In this document: positions 34,507 to 43,957 of the stretch, piece after piece
Layout of the letters: each line of letters begins with the position of its first letter
Position numbering within the stretch: position 1 is the first letter of the stretch
NCBI GenBank assembly: GCA_963693315.1
Contig: OY856186.1
Location: 386,616,865-386,680,864 of the forward strand
Reading direction: 5' to 3'
DNA: 64,000 bases
Source: Diogma glabrata
Lineage: Eukaryota > Arthropoda > Insecta > Diptera > Cylindrotomidae
Notes under the pieces: model-generated
The model's database searches: none
Told to the model about the DNA's origin: nothing
The model's input: only the letters and a program-made list of their open reading frames with translations
Made by a program: the position numbers and the translations under genes

Positions 34507-37500
34507 AATCATCAAATACATTTAATTTCCCATCATTACATCGAACGTATTTTAGACGTCTTGAACGTAACATCAGATATTGGAGGATGAGGAAATTATT
34601 TCGTAAAGCATGTATTTCATCTATCCTTTCAGAAACAAAGGATCCTCGGCCGCGATTGACAATTAAGATTTTGGACAAACATATGTCAGAACTATTGGAT
34701 AGTGGAGCGTCAATCACAATACTTGGAAGAAATTCCTTGGAATTATTGGAATCAGCAGGTACAACTTACCGTAAGTACACTTCGTGTATTCGTACGGCAG
34801 ATGGTACTGCAAATAAAATTTTGGGTTACATAGAAGTTCCAATAACTGTGAATGGCTCCACTAAACCAATGCGGTTTCATATTGTCCCTGGATTACGAGA
34901 AGAGCTCTACCTGGGCATAGATTTCTGGGAGAAATTTGGTATTGTTCCTTCATTTGTTAGTGAACTGACTCGTACAGAGCTACAAACTTTAAATACGCAT
35001 AACCTTACCACTGACCAGCAACGAGAACTGGATATGATCAAGGATTCTTTCCCGTCTTTTGAAGTGTCTGGACTCGGAAAGACTTCTTTGGTTGAACATG
35101 TCATCGATGTTGGTGATAGTGCACCTGTTAAACAGAGGCATTATCCCACATCACCGGCTGTTCAACTAAAGGTCTATGCCGAACTCGACCGAATGCTTCA
35201 AATGGGCGTGATCGAAGAGTCTAACAGTTCATGGTGCTCGCCAGTGGTTTTGGTACAAAAAGAATCTGGTAAAAACAGATTATGTATTGATAGCCGTCGT
35301 GTCAATTCACTAACGAAAAAGGACGCTTACCCACTTCCCTTGATTGATGGCTTACTAGGTCGTGTAAATAGCACAAAGTACATTTCAAGTATTGATCTCA
35401 AAGATGCTTTCTGGCAGATTCCTCTGGCAGAAGCATCTAGAGACAAGACAGCCTTCACAGTGCCTGGTCGTCCATTGTATCAATTCCGGGTTATGCCCTT
35501 TGGATTGTGCAATGCTCCCCAGACAATGTGTCGGCTAATGCACAAAGTCATACCACATCAATATCACGAAAATGTCTTTGTTTATTTAGATGATCTATTG
35601 GTAGTCTCTTCCACGTTCCAGGAACATATGGAATTGCTGTCCAAAGTCTCTTCATTGTTAAGAGCGGCTGGGTTAACAATAAACCTCAAGAAAAGTAAAT
35701 TTGTTCTGGGAGAGGTGAAATACTTGGGATTTTTGGTTGGTGAAGATGGTCTTCGAACAGACCCTGACAAAGTAAGAGCTGTTGCTGAGTATCCAGCTCC
35801 GTCAACAGTGAAACATATACGGAGATTATTAGGAATGGCCGGTTGGTACCCACGTTTCATACCAAATTATGCAAGCGTGGTATCACCGATTACGGATTTA
35901 TTAAAAAAGAGTTCGGGGAAATTGAAATGGACATTAGAAGCGCAAGCTGCTTTCGAAAATTTAAAACGATTGCTGACTACAGCACCAGTATTAGTAAACC
36001 CTGACTATAATAAAGAGTTCTTTATTAGATGTGATGCGAGTCTGACAGGGATAGGTAGTGTACTGTATCAGATCGACGAGGACGGACAAGAGTGTCCGAT
36101 AGCCTTCATGTCGAAAAAACTGAACAAAGCTCAGAGAAATTACTCAGTTTCTGAGCTTGAATGTCTTGCGGCAATTCTGAGTGTGAAGAAATTCAGGGGC
36201 TATGTTGAAGGTCACCGATTTACGATTGTGACTGATCACTCAAGTCTGAAGTGGCTTATGTCACAGAAAGACTTGAGTGGTCGTCTGGCTAGGTGGAGCC
36301 TAAAACTCCAACATATGGATTTTACCATTGTCCACCAAAAAGGTACCCAAAATATAGTCCCTGATGCTCTATCTCGTCTTTATGACGATACACACGAAGA
36401 ATTGACGGAAGCATTAACACATCACATTAACGACATTAAAATCGACAATGAAGGTTATCGGCACAACGAATATACGGATATGATAGCTAAAGTTCAATCA
36501 TCACCCAAGGACTTTCCTTCAGTTAAAGTCGTGGATGATAAGCTATACATACGTATTGAGCCAAGACCTGATGCAATACCTAACGATGTTCCTGTGTGGA
36601 AACTCTGGGTACCAAAACCGATGACTTCCAACATGATTCAGAAACATCATGATGATAGTACTGCTGCTCATGGAGGTGTTAAAAAGACTTTAGAATTACT
36701 TCGACGTCTTTATTATTGGCCGGGCATGGCGTCGCAGGTACACAACTATGTTGTGTCCTGCGACACATGTAAACAAACAAAAGCCACGAATCAGATATTG
36801 CGTCCTCCGATGCAATATCAATTCGAAACAGCACGTCCATGGCAGAGAGTCTATATAGATTTTTTGGGACCGTACCCTCGTTCTACACTTGGGAATACGG
36901 TGTTATTGATAGTTCTGGATCATGTTACGAAGTTTGTACTACTGAAACCACTTAGAAACGCAACTTCACCGAAGGTGAATGCTTTTCTAAGGAACGAAGT
37001 GTTTCTTACATATGGGGTACCAGAGTTTCTACACAGTGACAATGGCAAACAGTTCACTAGTAGGAACTTTCAAAGTCTTTTGTCAGATTTCGGGATTAAA
37101 CACATTAGGACCGGTGTCTATAGTCCTCAAAGCAACGCGTCAGAGCGGGTCAACAGGTCAGTCCTAGCAGCAATTCGAGCATTCATAAAAGGTCAACATA
37201 CCAAGTGGGATTCACAAATTGATGAAATCGCGTATGCACTGCGGGCCGCAGTACATTCAGCTACCAAGTACTCACCGTACTATTTATTATTTGGTCAACA
37301 TCCAGTTTCGGATGGAAATACTTACCATTTGTTGAGATCACTACACAAGCTTGGTGAAGATGCTGGTGAGGAAATAGAACGCTCTGATCATTTGACTCTG
37401 CTCAGGAACCGGGTTCAGGAAAATTTAAAAGCAGCTTTCAAGAAATCGCAACATCAGTATAACCTGCGATCTAAACTACGGACTTTTCAACCACAACAAC

Positions 37501-37676
37501 GTGTGTTTGTACGGCAACATCATTTGAGTGACGCTACAAAAAAATTCTCGGCAAAATTGGCTCCAAAGTTCTTACCTGCGATGATTAAGACTAAGATTGG
37601 AAATGTACTCTACGAGTGCATAGATATGAGCGGTAAGAGTCTTGGAGCCCATCACGCGAAAGACATCAGGGAATGA
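34356..37676 (+). CDS. Gypsy pol polyprotein (protease, reverse transcriptase, RNase H, integrase)
   Basis: Open for 1106 codons; the frame has no ATG at its start, consistent with expression as a -1 frameshift product of gag. Positions counted from 34356: protease LLDSGAS (D115); reverse transcriptase with SSIDLKDAFWQ and the catalytic YLDD at 410-413; RNase H with D560, E600, D627, D670; integrase zinc domain H765, H772, C802, C805; and integrase core D835, D895, E930, the expected DD35E spacing. It ends 295 bases before the 3' LTR. All catalytic residues are present, so pol looks functional, but gag in the same copy is not. Confidence 0.95.
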   Translation: MFILSPVVKLSTESTCFGDDALGSTSNEPEESDERCRNAGRSATTNETRIKSSNTFNFPSLHRTYFRRLERNIRYWRMRKLFRKACISSILSETKDPRPRLTIKILDKHMSELLDSGASITILGRNSLELLESAGTTYRKYTSCIRTADGTANKILGYIEVPITVNGSTKPMRFHIVPGLREELYLGIDFWEKFGIVPSFVSELTRTELQTLNTHNLTTDQQRELDMIKDSFPSFEVSGLGKTSLVEHVIDVGDSAPVKQRHYPTSPAVQLKVYAELDRMLQMGVIEESNSSWCSPVVLVQKESGKNRLCIDSRRVNSLTKKDAYPLPLIDGLLGRVNSTKYISSIDLKDAFWQIPLAEASRDKTAFTVPGRPLYQFRVMPFGLCNAPQTMCRLMHKVIPHQYHENVFVYLDDLLVVSSTFQEHMELLSKVSSLLRAAGLTINLKKSKFVLGEVKYLGFLVGEDGLRTDPDKVRAVAEYPAPSTVKHIRRLLGMAGWYPRFIPNYASVVSPITDLLKKSSGKLKWTLEAQAAFENLKRLLTTAPVLVNPDYNKEFFIRCDASLTGIGSVLYQIDEDGQECPIAFMSKKLNKAQRNYSVSELECLAAILSVKKFRGYVEGHRFTIVTDHSSLKWLMSQKDLSGRLARWSLKLQHMDFTIVHQKGTQNIVPDALSRLYDDTHEELTEALTHHINDIKIDNEGYRHNEYTDMIAKVQSSPKDFPSVKVVDDKLYIRIEPRPDAIPNDVPVWKLWVPKPMTSNMIQKHHDDSTAAHGGVKKTLELLRRLYYWPGMASQVHNYVVSCDTCKQTKATNQILRPPMQYQFETARPWQRVYIDFLGPYPRSTLGNTVLLIVLDHVTKFVLLKPLRNATSPKVNAFLRNEVFLTYGVPEFLHSDNGKQFTSRNFQSLLSDFGIKHIRTGVYSPQSNASERVNRSVLAAIRAFIKGQHTKWDSQIDEIAYALRAAVHSATKYSPYYLLFGQHPVSDGNTYHLLRSLHKLGEDAGEEIERSDHLTLLRNRVQENLKAAFKKSQHQYNLRSKLRTFQPQQRVFVRQHHLSDATKKFSAKLAPKFLPAMIKTKIGNVLYECIDMSGKSLGAHHAKDIRE

Positions 37677-37971
37677 TGTCTTCTCGTTAGGTAGGGTTGT
37701 TCCTTTGCCTGGTTGTCCTCGCTGTGGTTCACACCTCCCGTGTCATACTTACTGGTTGTATCGGGGTGTCCATAGTGCTGACGTTCGGATCGAAGGGACT
37801 TCATGAGTGTAGGAACCGGTCATCGGTCTTGACGCCAGTGACTGTGGGTATCTCGATCCCAGATACAGATTAGTTGTGGGAAGTAGTTCGATGGTTTCTG
37901 ACGTAGAGGGGGTGACGACGTTTTTGTGATTTCAAGGGTAAATATCTTGGTTTTTTACCTTGAATTCATGG
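37677..37971 (+). other. Gypsy 3' untranslated segment
   Basis: Non-coding, between the pol stop and the 3' LTR. A purine-rich run (AGAGGGGGTGACGACG, near 37904) is the only polypurine-tract candidate, though it is not adjacent to the LTR. Confidence 0.5.
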
Positions 37972-39143
37972 TGTAACGTCCGTTATATTCGCCTAAACAA
38001 TAATAAAACCAATTCATCTTCTTTTTCTAATTCAATAAAAATGTATTTCATTAGTTTCAGTTCATTTTTTTTTTCATTGATAACCATTTTAAAATTTTCT
38101 AATACTTAACGGCTAGTTAAATTTCGAATATACTATAAAAACAAACGAACGTACCCAATTTTATTTTCATTTCTAACGAACAGATGTCGTTACTAACTTT
38201 TGCTGAATCTTGGTATTACACGATTTTGATTTTCATTAGAAGATGTCAAAACAAAAAAATCACATTTTTTGTTTTGAATGAAGTCGATGTTTTTATAAAA
38301 AATTTGATGTAAATTCATTCCGGTTTTGGTTTTTCAATAGATCACATCTAGTAAAAGTAAAAATAGTAAAAATATTGCAATTAATACAATTTCAATATAA
38401 AAGTGATTAAAAATCAAAAAAAATATAATAGAAAAGTTAAAGAATAAATAAAATATTGTTATTAAAAAGTAAAACCAAATTAAAATCCCATGTTTGGGGA
38501 TTGATATAGAATTAGAGATATACGCAAGTTATTAGTAAAAGCAATTTGTAGCAAAAGTTTTTGTGAACGATGAAATATATATATAAGAATGAATTATTCA
38601 TTGCAACAAATTTGTAGTGTTCTCTTTTTTTGAAGTTCAGTGAAGAAGAGAATTGGAGTGTACACCGCCATTATCTAAGATAATAGGGAAGGAACAGTTT
38701 TTGCCGCAAAACTAAGTAATCTGAAAGTGAGGGAAATTATCGATAAATGAGAGGAAGCATTGTTAAAGTGAAAGAAGAATAAAAATTTGAATGGAGGAAG
38801 TAACCAAGGAGACTTGTAAATATATGGAACCTGATAAAACAGAGCTGATAGCATAGACGAATTCTGGACAACATTTAGGTTAGATCTTTCCTTTATTTTT
38901 TTATTATTACTTGTTTTTGTATATAATTCTGCAAACTGTTAAAATAATATGTACACATCCGTGTAACTACATGTATATATATATGTATGTAACCCTAGTC
39001 TGCAAAGAGATGACAGGCTAGTCAATTAATAAGAGAGGAGATTCCAAAATCAAGTAGATCGTCTGGGGGCAAGTTATTTATTTGTTCCGGCATTTATTTT
39101 TCGTTTATGTGGTTTTATATTATAGCAAAGGTCCAAACTAACA
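37972..39143 (+). repeat. Gypsy 3' LTR
   Basis: 1172 bp, starting TGTAAC and ending AACA, followed by CCTA. It matches the 5' LTR almost base for base. Confidence 0.93.
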
Positions 39144-40975
39144 CCTATAAGAAAGCCAGAAATATTAGTAAATACAAAATAAACTTGGACAAAGATGCGT
39201 TTATCCAGAAGAAAGCAAAGAAATTCGCCGAGCATCCATCTGGCTCACGTAGTTTCTTTCAGGCAGTTAAATCAGTCGAGCAATTTTACTCGATCCTCTA
39301 TTCCAACCTTAGTTCTGAATGACATTCCCGTGAGCGACTTGAAAGAGAAGGCGGATCTTTTGTGTCGTATTTTCACAGAAAACTCAAACATAGTTGAACC
39401 TCCCCATTCTCCTACACTCATTTCCCCAGTTGTAACGTAAATGAAACCAATTATTTTTTGTTGCAATATTGTACGGAAAATGCTTCTTTCTATCAATATC
39501 AACAAATCTGCTGGCCCCGACGGTATTCCACCCTTCATTCTTAAAAACTTTGCTAGGCAACTGGCTCCTATTTTAACAAAAAATTTCTATTGATCTTATG
39601 AAACCGGAATATTTCCCGATTCTTGGAAACTGACCAGCGTTCAATCCATATCAAAGAAAGGCAGTAAGATAGACCCTAACAATTATAGACCAATTGCAAT
39701 TATGTCGGTTTTAGCTAAAATATTTGAAAAATATGTTAATTACAATCTAATAGATTATTTTGAAATGTCACGAATTATTAATGATATGGTTTTCGTAGAA
39801 GTCATGCAACAGGTGATCTGTTAGCCTACGTATCCCATCTCTGGAATAAATCGCCGGAAAACCGTGGTAAAACATTCAGTATTTCACTTGACATTTCTAA
39901 AGCATTTGATAAAGTGTGGCATAAAAATTTCATTGCTAAATTAAAATCTTATAGCATAGACCATCTTATTGTCTCATGGATTCATAGTTGTCTTACAGGT
40001 AGCCAGTTTCATGTTAATTTAGATGGAATCACATCCAATATTTTCACAACCAATACTTTTACAACCAATGCTGGGGTTCCCCAACGTTCTGCACTCTCAC
40101 CAACCTTGTTTCTTCTATACATTAATGATTTACTTATATCCACAGTGCACCCAGTCCATAGTATTGCTGATGACAGCACATTGCATGCATCACATGCATC
40201 TCCTAAATTTCGATCTCATACTGCAGTTACCATTGATAGAAAGCTGCTAATTGGTTCTATCAACAAAGACCTGGATCGTATAATGGAATGGGGTGATGGT
40301 AATCTTGTTTCATTTAATCCATCCAAAACCAAACTATGCCGTCTTTCCCGAATAGAGCGACAAAAGAATTCCCTACTAAGATAAACCATGAGGAATTGCG
40401 TGAGGTTGAATCAGTTAGACTTCTTGGAGTGGATATTCAAAATAACCTGAAATGGAATAAACATGTGTTCAACCTCGCTAAATCTGCAATGCAAAAATTA
40501 GGATTCTTGAGTCGATGTTAAAAGTATTTCAATCCCAATCAAATTTTGCTAATCTTCAAGTCCTTTGTTCGTCCATGTATCGAGTACTGCTGTCATGTTT
40601 GGGGAGGTGCTTGTCAGTCAACAATAAAATATCTAAACTCTGTACAGAGAAAAGCAATACGGTTGATTGGTAATACCGAACTAACGGACCAGCTTGAATC
40701 ACTCCAGCACAGAAGAAATGTGGCTGAATTGTCAATCTAATATAAATATAACTTTAGCGAATTCTCTTCTAAGGAAATTCAAAATATCCTTCCATCGTGG
40801 GCGCAGTATAATCGACAAACTAGAGCTGCCGAGTTATTCCATCCATTTATTGTACAAATACCTCGTTGTAGAACCATGTTTTTCCAAAACGACTATTTTA
40901 ATAGAGTGGCCAAATTGTGGAACTCAATGCCCTCCTTTGTATTTCCCGATAAAAAGAGTATCGCGATAAAATGAT
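39144..40975 (+). pseudogene. LINE-B reverse transcriptase and C-terminal domain
   Basis: It resumes in phase directly after the Gypsy with KKARNISKYK, then breaks into several frames. Recognisable blocks are KSAGPDGIPPF-like (about 39500), NYRPIAIMS (about 39680), DISKAFDKVWHK (39890-39930), GVPQRSALSPTLF, the catalytic IADDST box (about 40165), LGVDIQNNLKWNKHV, FVRPCIEYCCHVW and SLQHRRNVAEL. The Tyr of the usual YADD is replaced by Ile. Several one- or two-base indels are needed to link the blocks, so it is inactive. Confidence 0.8.
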
Positions 40976-40984
40976 CACTATATC

Positions 40985-41071
40985 GGGCTAGGTGAGGGCT
41001 AGGTTAGGGTAGGTTAGGGTAATACTGAAGTCTATAAGTTAGAAGTTAAACCTCTAACTTGTAGACTTCCG
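40985..41071. repeat. TTAGGG-like words and an adjacent hairpin at the LINE-B 3' tail
   Basis: GGCTAGGT, GAGGGCTAGG and two GGTTAGGGTA words occupy 40985-41022. Directly after, GAAGTCTATAAGTTAGAAG (from about 41028) pairs with CTCTAACTTGTAGACTTC ending near 41071, a hairpin with a loop of a few bases. Some LINEs end in short tandem repeats, which is the simplest reading. Confidence 0.5.
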
Positions 41072-41344
41072 TATTATAAATCAAATCTATAGAATTGACT
41101 GGGATTAAATCCGTCGATCCTAGGGCATGAGTCGTCATTTGCGTTACCACTCTCGGCTTTACATTGGCAAACCTAATAACATTTTCAAATGAAAGGGATT
41201 TAATCAATTCAAAATTTATAAAACCTCGCCCATTTTTCAAAGATTTTGAAGTTTTGGAATCCAATGTTTGTGATTTCAATGCTTAGAAAGAAAACAGAAA
41301 AAAATAAACGAGAGAAATAAAATACATATTCTCAACAGAAAAAT

Positions 41345-41520
41345 ATGAAGGGGCTGAAATCTCACAGCTCTGAGATATCAAGACTTCGGTCTGGGTTAAG
41401 GATTTTGATATAGTTTTCGGCAAAAAACTTTTATCAGGAGATATTTTTAGTTTTGGGCAGCGATGTATATCAAACATAACTCTCTGTTAAAGTACAAGTA
41501 ATTTTTATCTCTGTTTAGAA
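41345..41520 (+). repeat. Dispersed repeat, copy 1 (partner at 57818-57995)
   Basis: Near-identical to 57818-57995 in the same orientation, containing GGGGCTGAAATCTCACAGCT, GACTTCGGTCTGGGTTAAGG and TTTTGGGCAGCGATGTATAT. Both copies are followed by AAAATTCYAAAAATATT-type low-complexity DNA. Non-coding. Confidence 0.8.
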
Positions 41521-41569
41521 ATTTATTACAAAACTAACACGAAACATCAATACGTTGCCGGAAAATTAT

Positions 41570-41860
41570 AATTAAAATTCCAAAAATATTGTTAAATTAA
41601 ATAAAATCAAACTTTTTTCGAAATTTCAAAAATATTCCAAGAGTTAGAAAAAATCAAATATTAAAACTTTTTCTAAATTCCAATAATATTCCAAAAATTC
41701 TTAAAAATTCAAACTTTTTCCAAAATTCTAAGAACATTGCAAAAAATATTACAAATCAAAAATTTTAAGTATTTTGCAAATTCCAAAAATTATAATAAAA
41801 TCAAAAATTAAAAATTTTTCAAAATTCTAAAAATATTCAAAAAATTCTTACAAAATCAAT
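41570..41860. repeat. AT-rich minisatellite-like DNA (CAAAATTCYAAAAATATT words)
   Basis: Imperfect reiteration of TTTTTCAAAATTCCAAAAATA-like words of variable spacing. The same kind of sequence fills 57378-58543 and 59523-59679. Confidence 0.7.
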
Positions 41861-42845
41861 TACTTCGGTCTGAAAGACCTAAGTATTACATTCATGAGCT
41901 CAAAGTGAAATTCTTACCCCATTTCTCGACGTTTTAGGACCTACTGATTCTAAAAAAGCAAAAAAAAAAATGTCTGTCTGTCTGTCGGCCGGCCGGCCGG
42001 CCGCCGTCATTACGTACGCTGCAGGGAAAACCGCTGGAGGGATTTCAAAAAATGTTTTTTCTAAAAATAGGTATTCACAAGGGACAGGTCCGAAAGGACG
42101 CTGTGTTCGATAACTGTACCGGAAGTTTGTCAAAAAATCATTATGTGTGTCAAAAATAGCAAATTTTCATATTTTTGGCTTAAAAAACGTTCATTTTAAG
42201 TGATTACGAGTAGGAACATTAAATTTGGAGAAATCTTGATGGTAGGGATTGGTATGTGAGATCAAAAACTAGATTATTGCATTATCAGTTTGTCAAAAAA
42301 ATGTTGTCAAGTGTGTCAAAAGAAAGATTTTCATTTATTTTTTTACCCAATTTTTTGGAAAAAAAATAAAATTAATGGTTTATTTGAAATGAAATTTTAT
42401 TATTATTATTGAGAATTATGGCATTATAAGTTTGTCAAAAAAATGTTGTCAAGTGTGTCAAAAGAAAGAATTTTTTTATTTTTTACCTAATTTTTTGGAA
42501 AAAAAAAATAAAATTAATTGTTTGTTTGAAATAAAATTTTATTATTATTATTGAGAATTATGGTATTATAAGTTTGTCAAAAAAATGTTGTCAAGTGTGT
42601 CAAACGAAAGATTTTCATTTATTTTTTTACCTAATTTTTTGGAAAAAAAATAAAATTAATTGTTTGTTGGTAATAAATTTTATTATTATTATTGAGAATT
42701 ATGGCATTATAAGTTTGTCAAAAAAATGTTGTCAAGTCAAAGAAAGGTTTTTATTTATTTTTTACCCAATTTTTTGGAAAAAAATAAAATTGTTTGTTTG
42801 AAATGAAATTTTTTATTATTATTGAGAATAACTTATTATTATTAT
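41861..42845 (+). mobile_element. Composite repeat element, plus-strand copy (hairpin head plus 141-bp tandem tail)
   Basis: The head begins ACTTCGGTCTGAAAGACCTAAGT, of which GGTCT-GAA-AGACC forms a hairpin. A block around 41940-42290 with (TCTG)n and (GGCC)n runs at 41970-42003 follows, then a tail of about four units of roughly 141 bp, each with GAGAATTATGGCATTATAAG, TTTGTCAAAAAAATGTTGTC and AAGTGTGTCAAA. Two inverted copies occur at 58544-59522 and 59680-60494. No proteins are encoded. LINE-C is inserted at its right edge. Confidence 0.7.
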
Positions 42846-43957
42846 TGAGAACAATCCATGGATAAACTCTACTATACTTTCAGTTTTAAAACGAAGAGAC
42901 ACTATATATAAAATGTTAAAGAAACATCCATCTAATTTGTACTTGAAATCACAATTCCACTTTTTTAAAAACAAAGCTGAAAATTCAATAAACCAAGCCA
43001 AACTAAATTATTTTTCAAGTAAATTAGACTGTAATAACAGTACAGAATTATGGAAGGTTGTTAACAGATTTATATTCAAAAAGCATGAAAAAAACACAAA
43101 CATATAAGTACTAAAATCAAATGATAAAATCATTTGTGATAAAAATGAAGTATGTGAAGTACTCAATGAATATTTTGTTAACTGCGTGTCAACAGCTACA
43201 TCAGAACCGGAACCAGAAGAACCTAGTTTATCTTCCAGGACACGGAATTTTGAGTTTCCTTTCGTCATGAAAGAATCGACTGGATTAGAAATAGTTAACA
43301 TAATTGACAAGTTAAATCAGAAATCTGCCATAGGATATGATAAAATCTCAACTAAATTTTGCAGCTTCATAAAATGTATTTTAGGTCCTAAACTATCGCA
43401 AATCATAAATCAATGTCTAGATCAATCTCATTTTCCTGATTGTCTCAAACTATCTCTAATTTGTCCAGTGTATAAAAATGGAGACAAGTTATTAGCTTGC
43501 AACTATCGTCCGATCTCAGTTATCTCTACACTGTCAAAAATCTTTGAAAGTGTTCTATTTAATCGCTTGAATGAATATTGTGAAGAAAATAATATAATAA
43601 ACTGCAATCAATTTGGTTTTTGTAAACAATCTAGCTCTACTGCAGCAACTGCACAACTAATCACCAAAATTCGAAAAGCTTTAGATAGTAAAAACAATGC
43701 TGGATGTATCTTTATTGATTTACAGAAAGCTTTTGACTCAGTGAGCCACATCATCTTACTTCGGAAGCTAAAGGGTATTGGAATTAGAGGAAATCCTTGG
43801 AACTGTTTAAAAGTTATTTGAATGATAGAAAACAATGTGTTAAACTAAGCGGAGTATCTGGGTCATTCATGACAATTCAAAATGGCGTTCCTCAAGGTTC
43901 AATGTTGGGTCCTTTACTTTTTAATATATATGTTAATGATATTTTTGATATTCTTCT
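42846..43957 (+). pseudogene. LINE-C ORF2, first part of reverse transcriptase
   Basis: In one frame: NPWINSTILSVLKRRD, a TAA at 43105-43107, then QKSAIGYDKIST, CNYRPISVISTLSKIFES, NQFGFCKQSSST and FIDLQKAFDSV (to 43821). A one-base shift near 43797 moves to a second frame with NGVPQGSMLGPLLFNIYVND, open to the BEL insertion. These are RT boxes 2 to 4 in the correct order; the catalytic box lies beyond the BEL. Confidence 0.85.

Larger units (their letters stand above)
28866..39143 (+). mobile_element. Ty3/Gypsy LTR retrotransposon, 10,278 bp, flanked by CCTA duplication
   Basis: Two direct LTRs (28866-about 30038 and 37972-39143) enclose a leader, an extra reading frame, gag and pol. The ends are TGTAAC and AACA, and the 4-bp duplication CCTA lies at 28862-28865 and 39144-39147. 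By eye the LTRs differ at only a handful of positions (a few substitutions, a dinucleotide change in an AT run, and the last bases), indicating fairly recent insertion. Gag is broken, pol open. Protein order PR-RT-RNase H-IN is that of Ty3/Gypsy. No envelope-like frame follows pol. Confidence 0.95.
27794..41022 (+). mobile_element. LINE-B: non-LTR retrotransposon split by the Gypsy element
   Basis: The 5' portion (27794-28865) encodes an endonuclease domain and the 3' portion (39144-40975) the reverse transcriptase and C-terminal domain. They are separated by a 10.3-kb LTR retrotransposon. A 3' tail of short tandem-like words (GGCTAGGT, GGTTAGGG, 40985-41022) follows the last codons. The two portions join in phase at the CCTA duplication. 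Multiple frameshifts and stops make it dead. Start motif FANIRGLNSN and RT box IADDST suggest a Jockey/I-like insect LINE; clade not determined. Confidence 0.85.
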
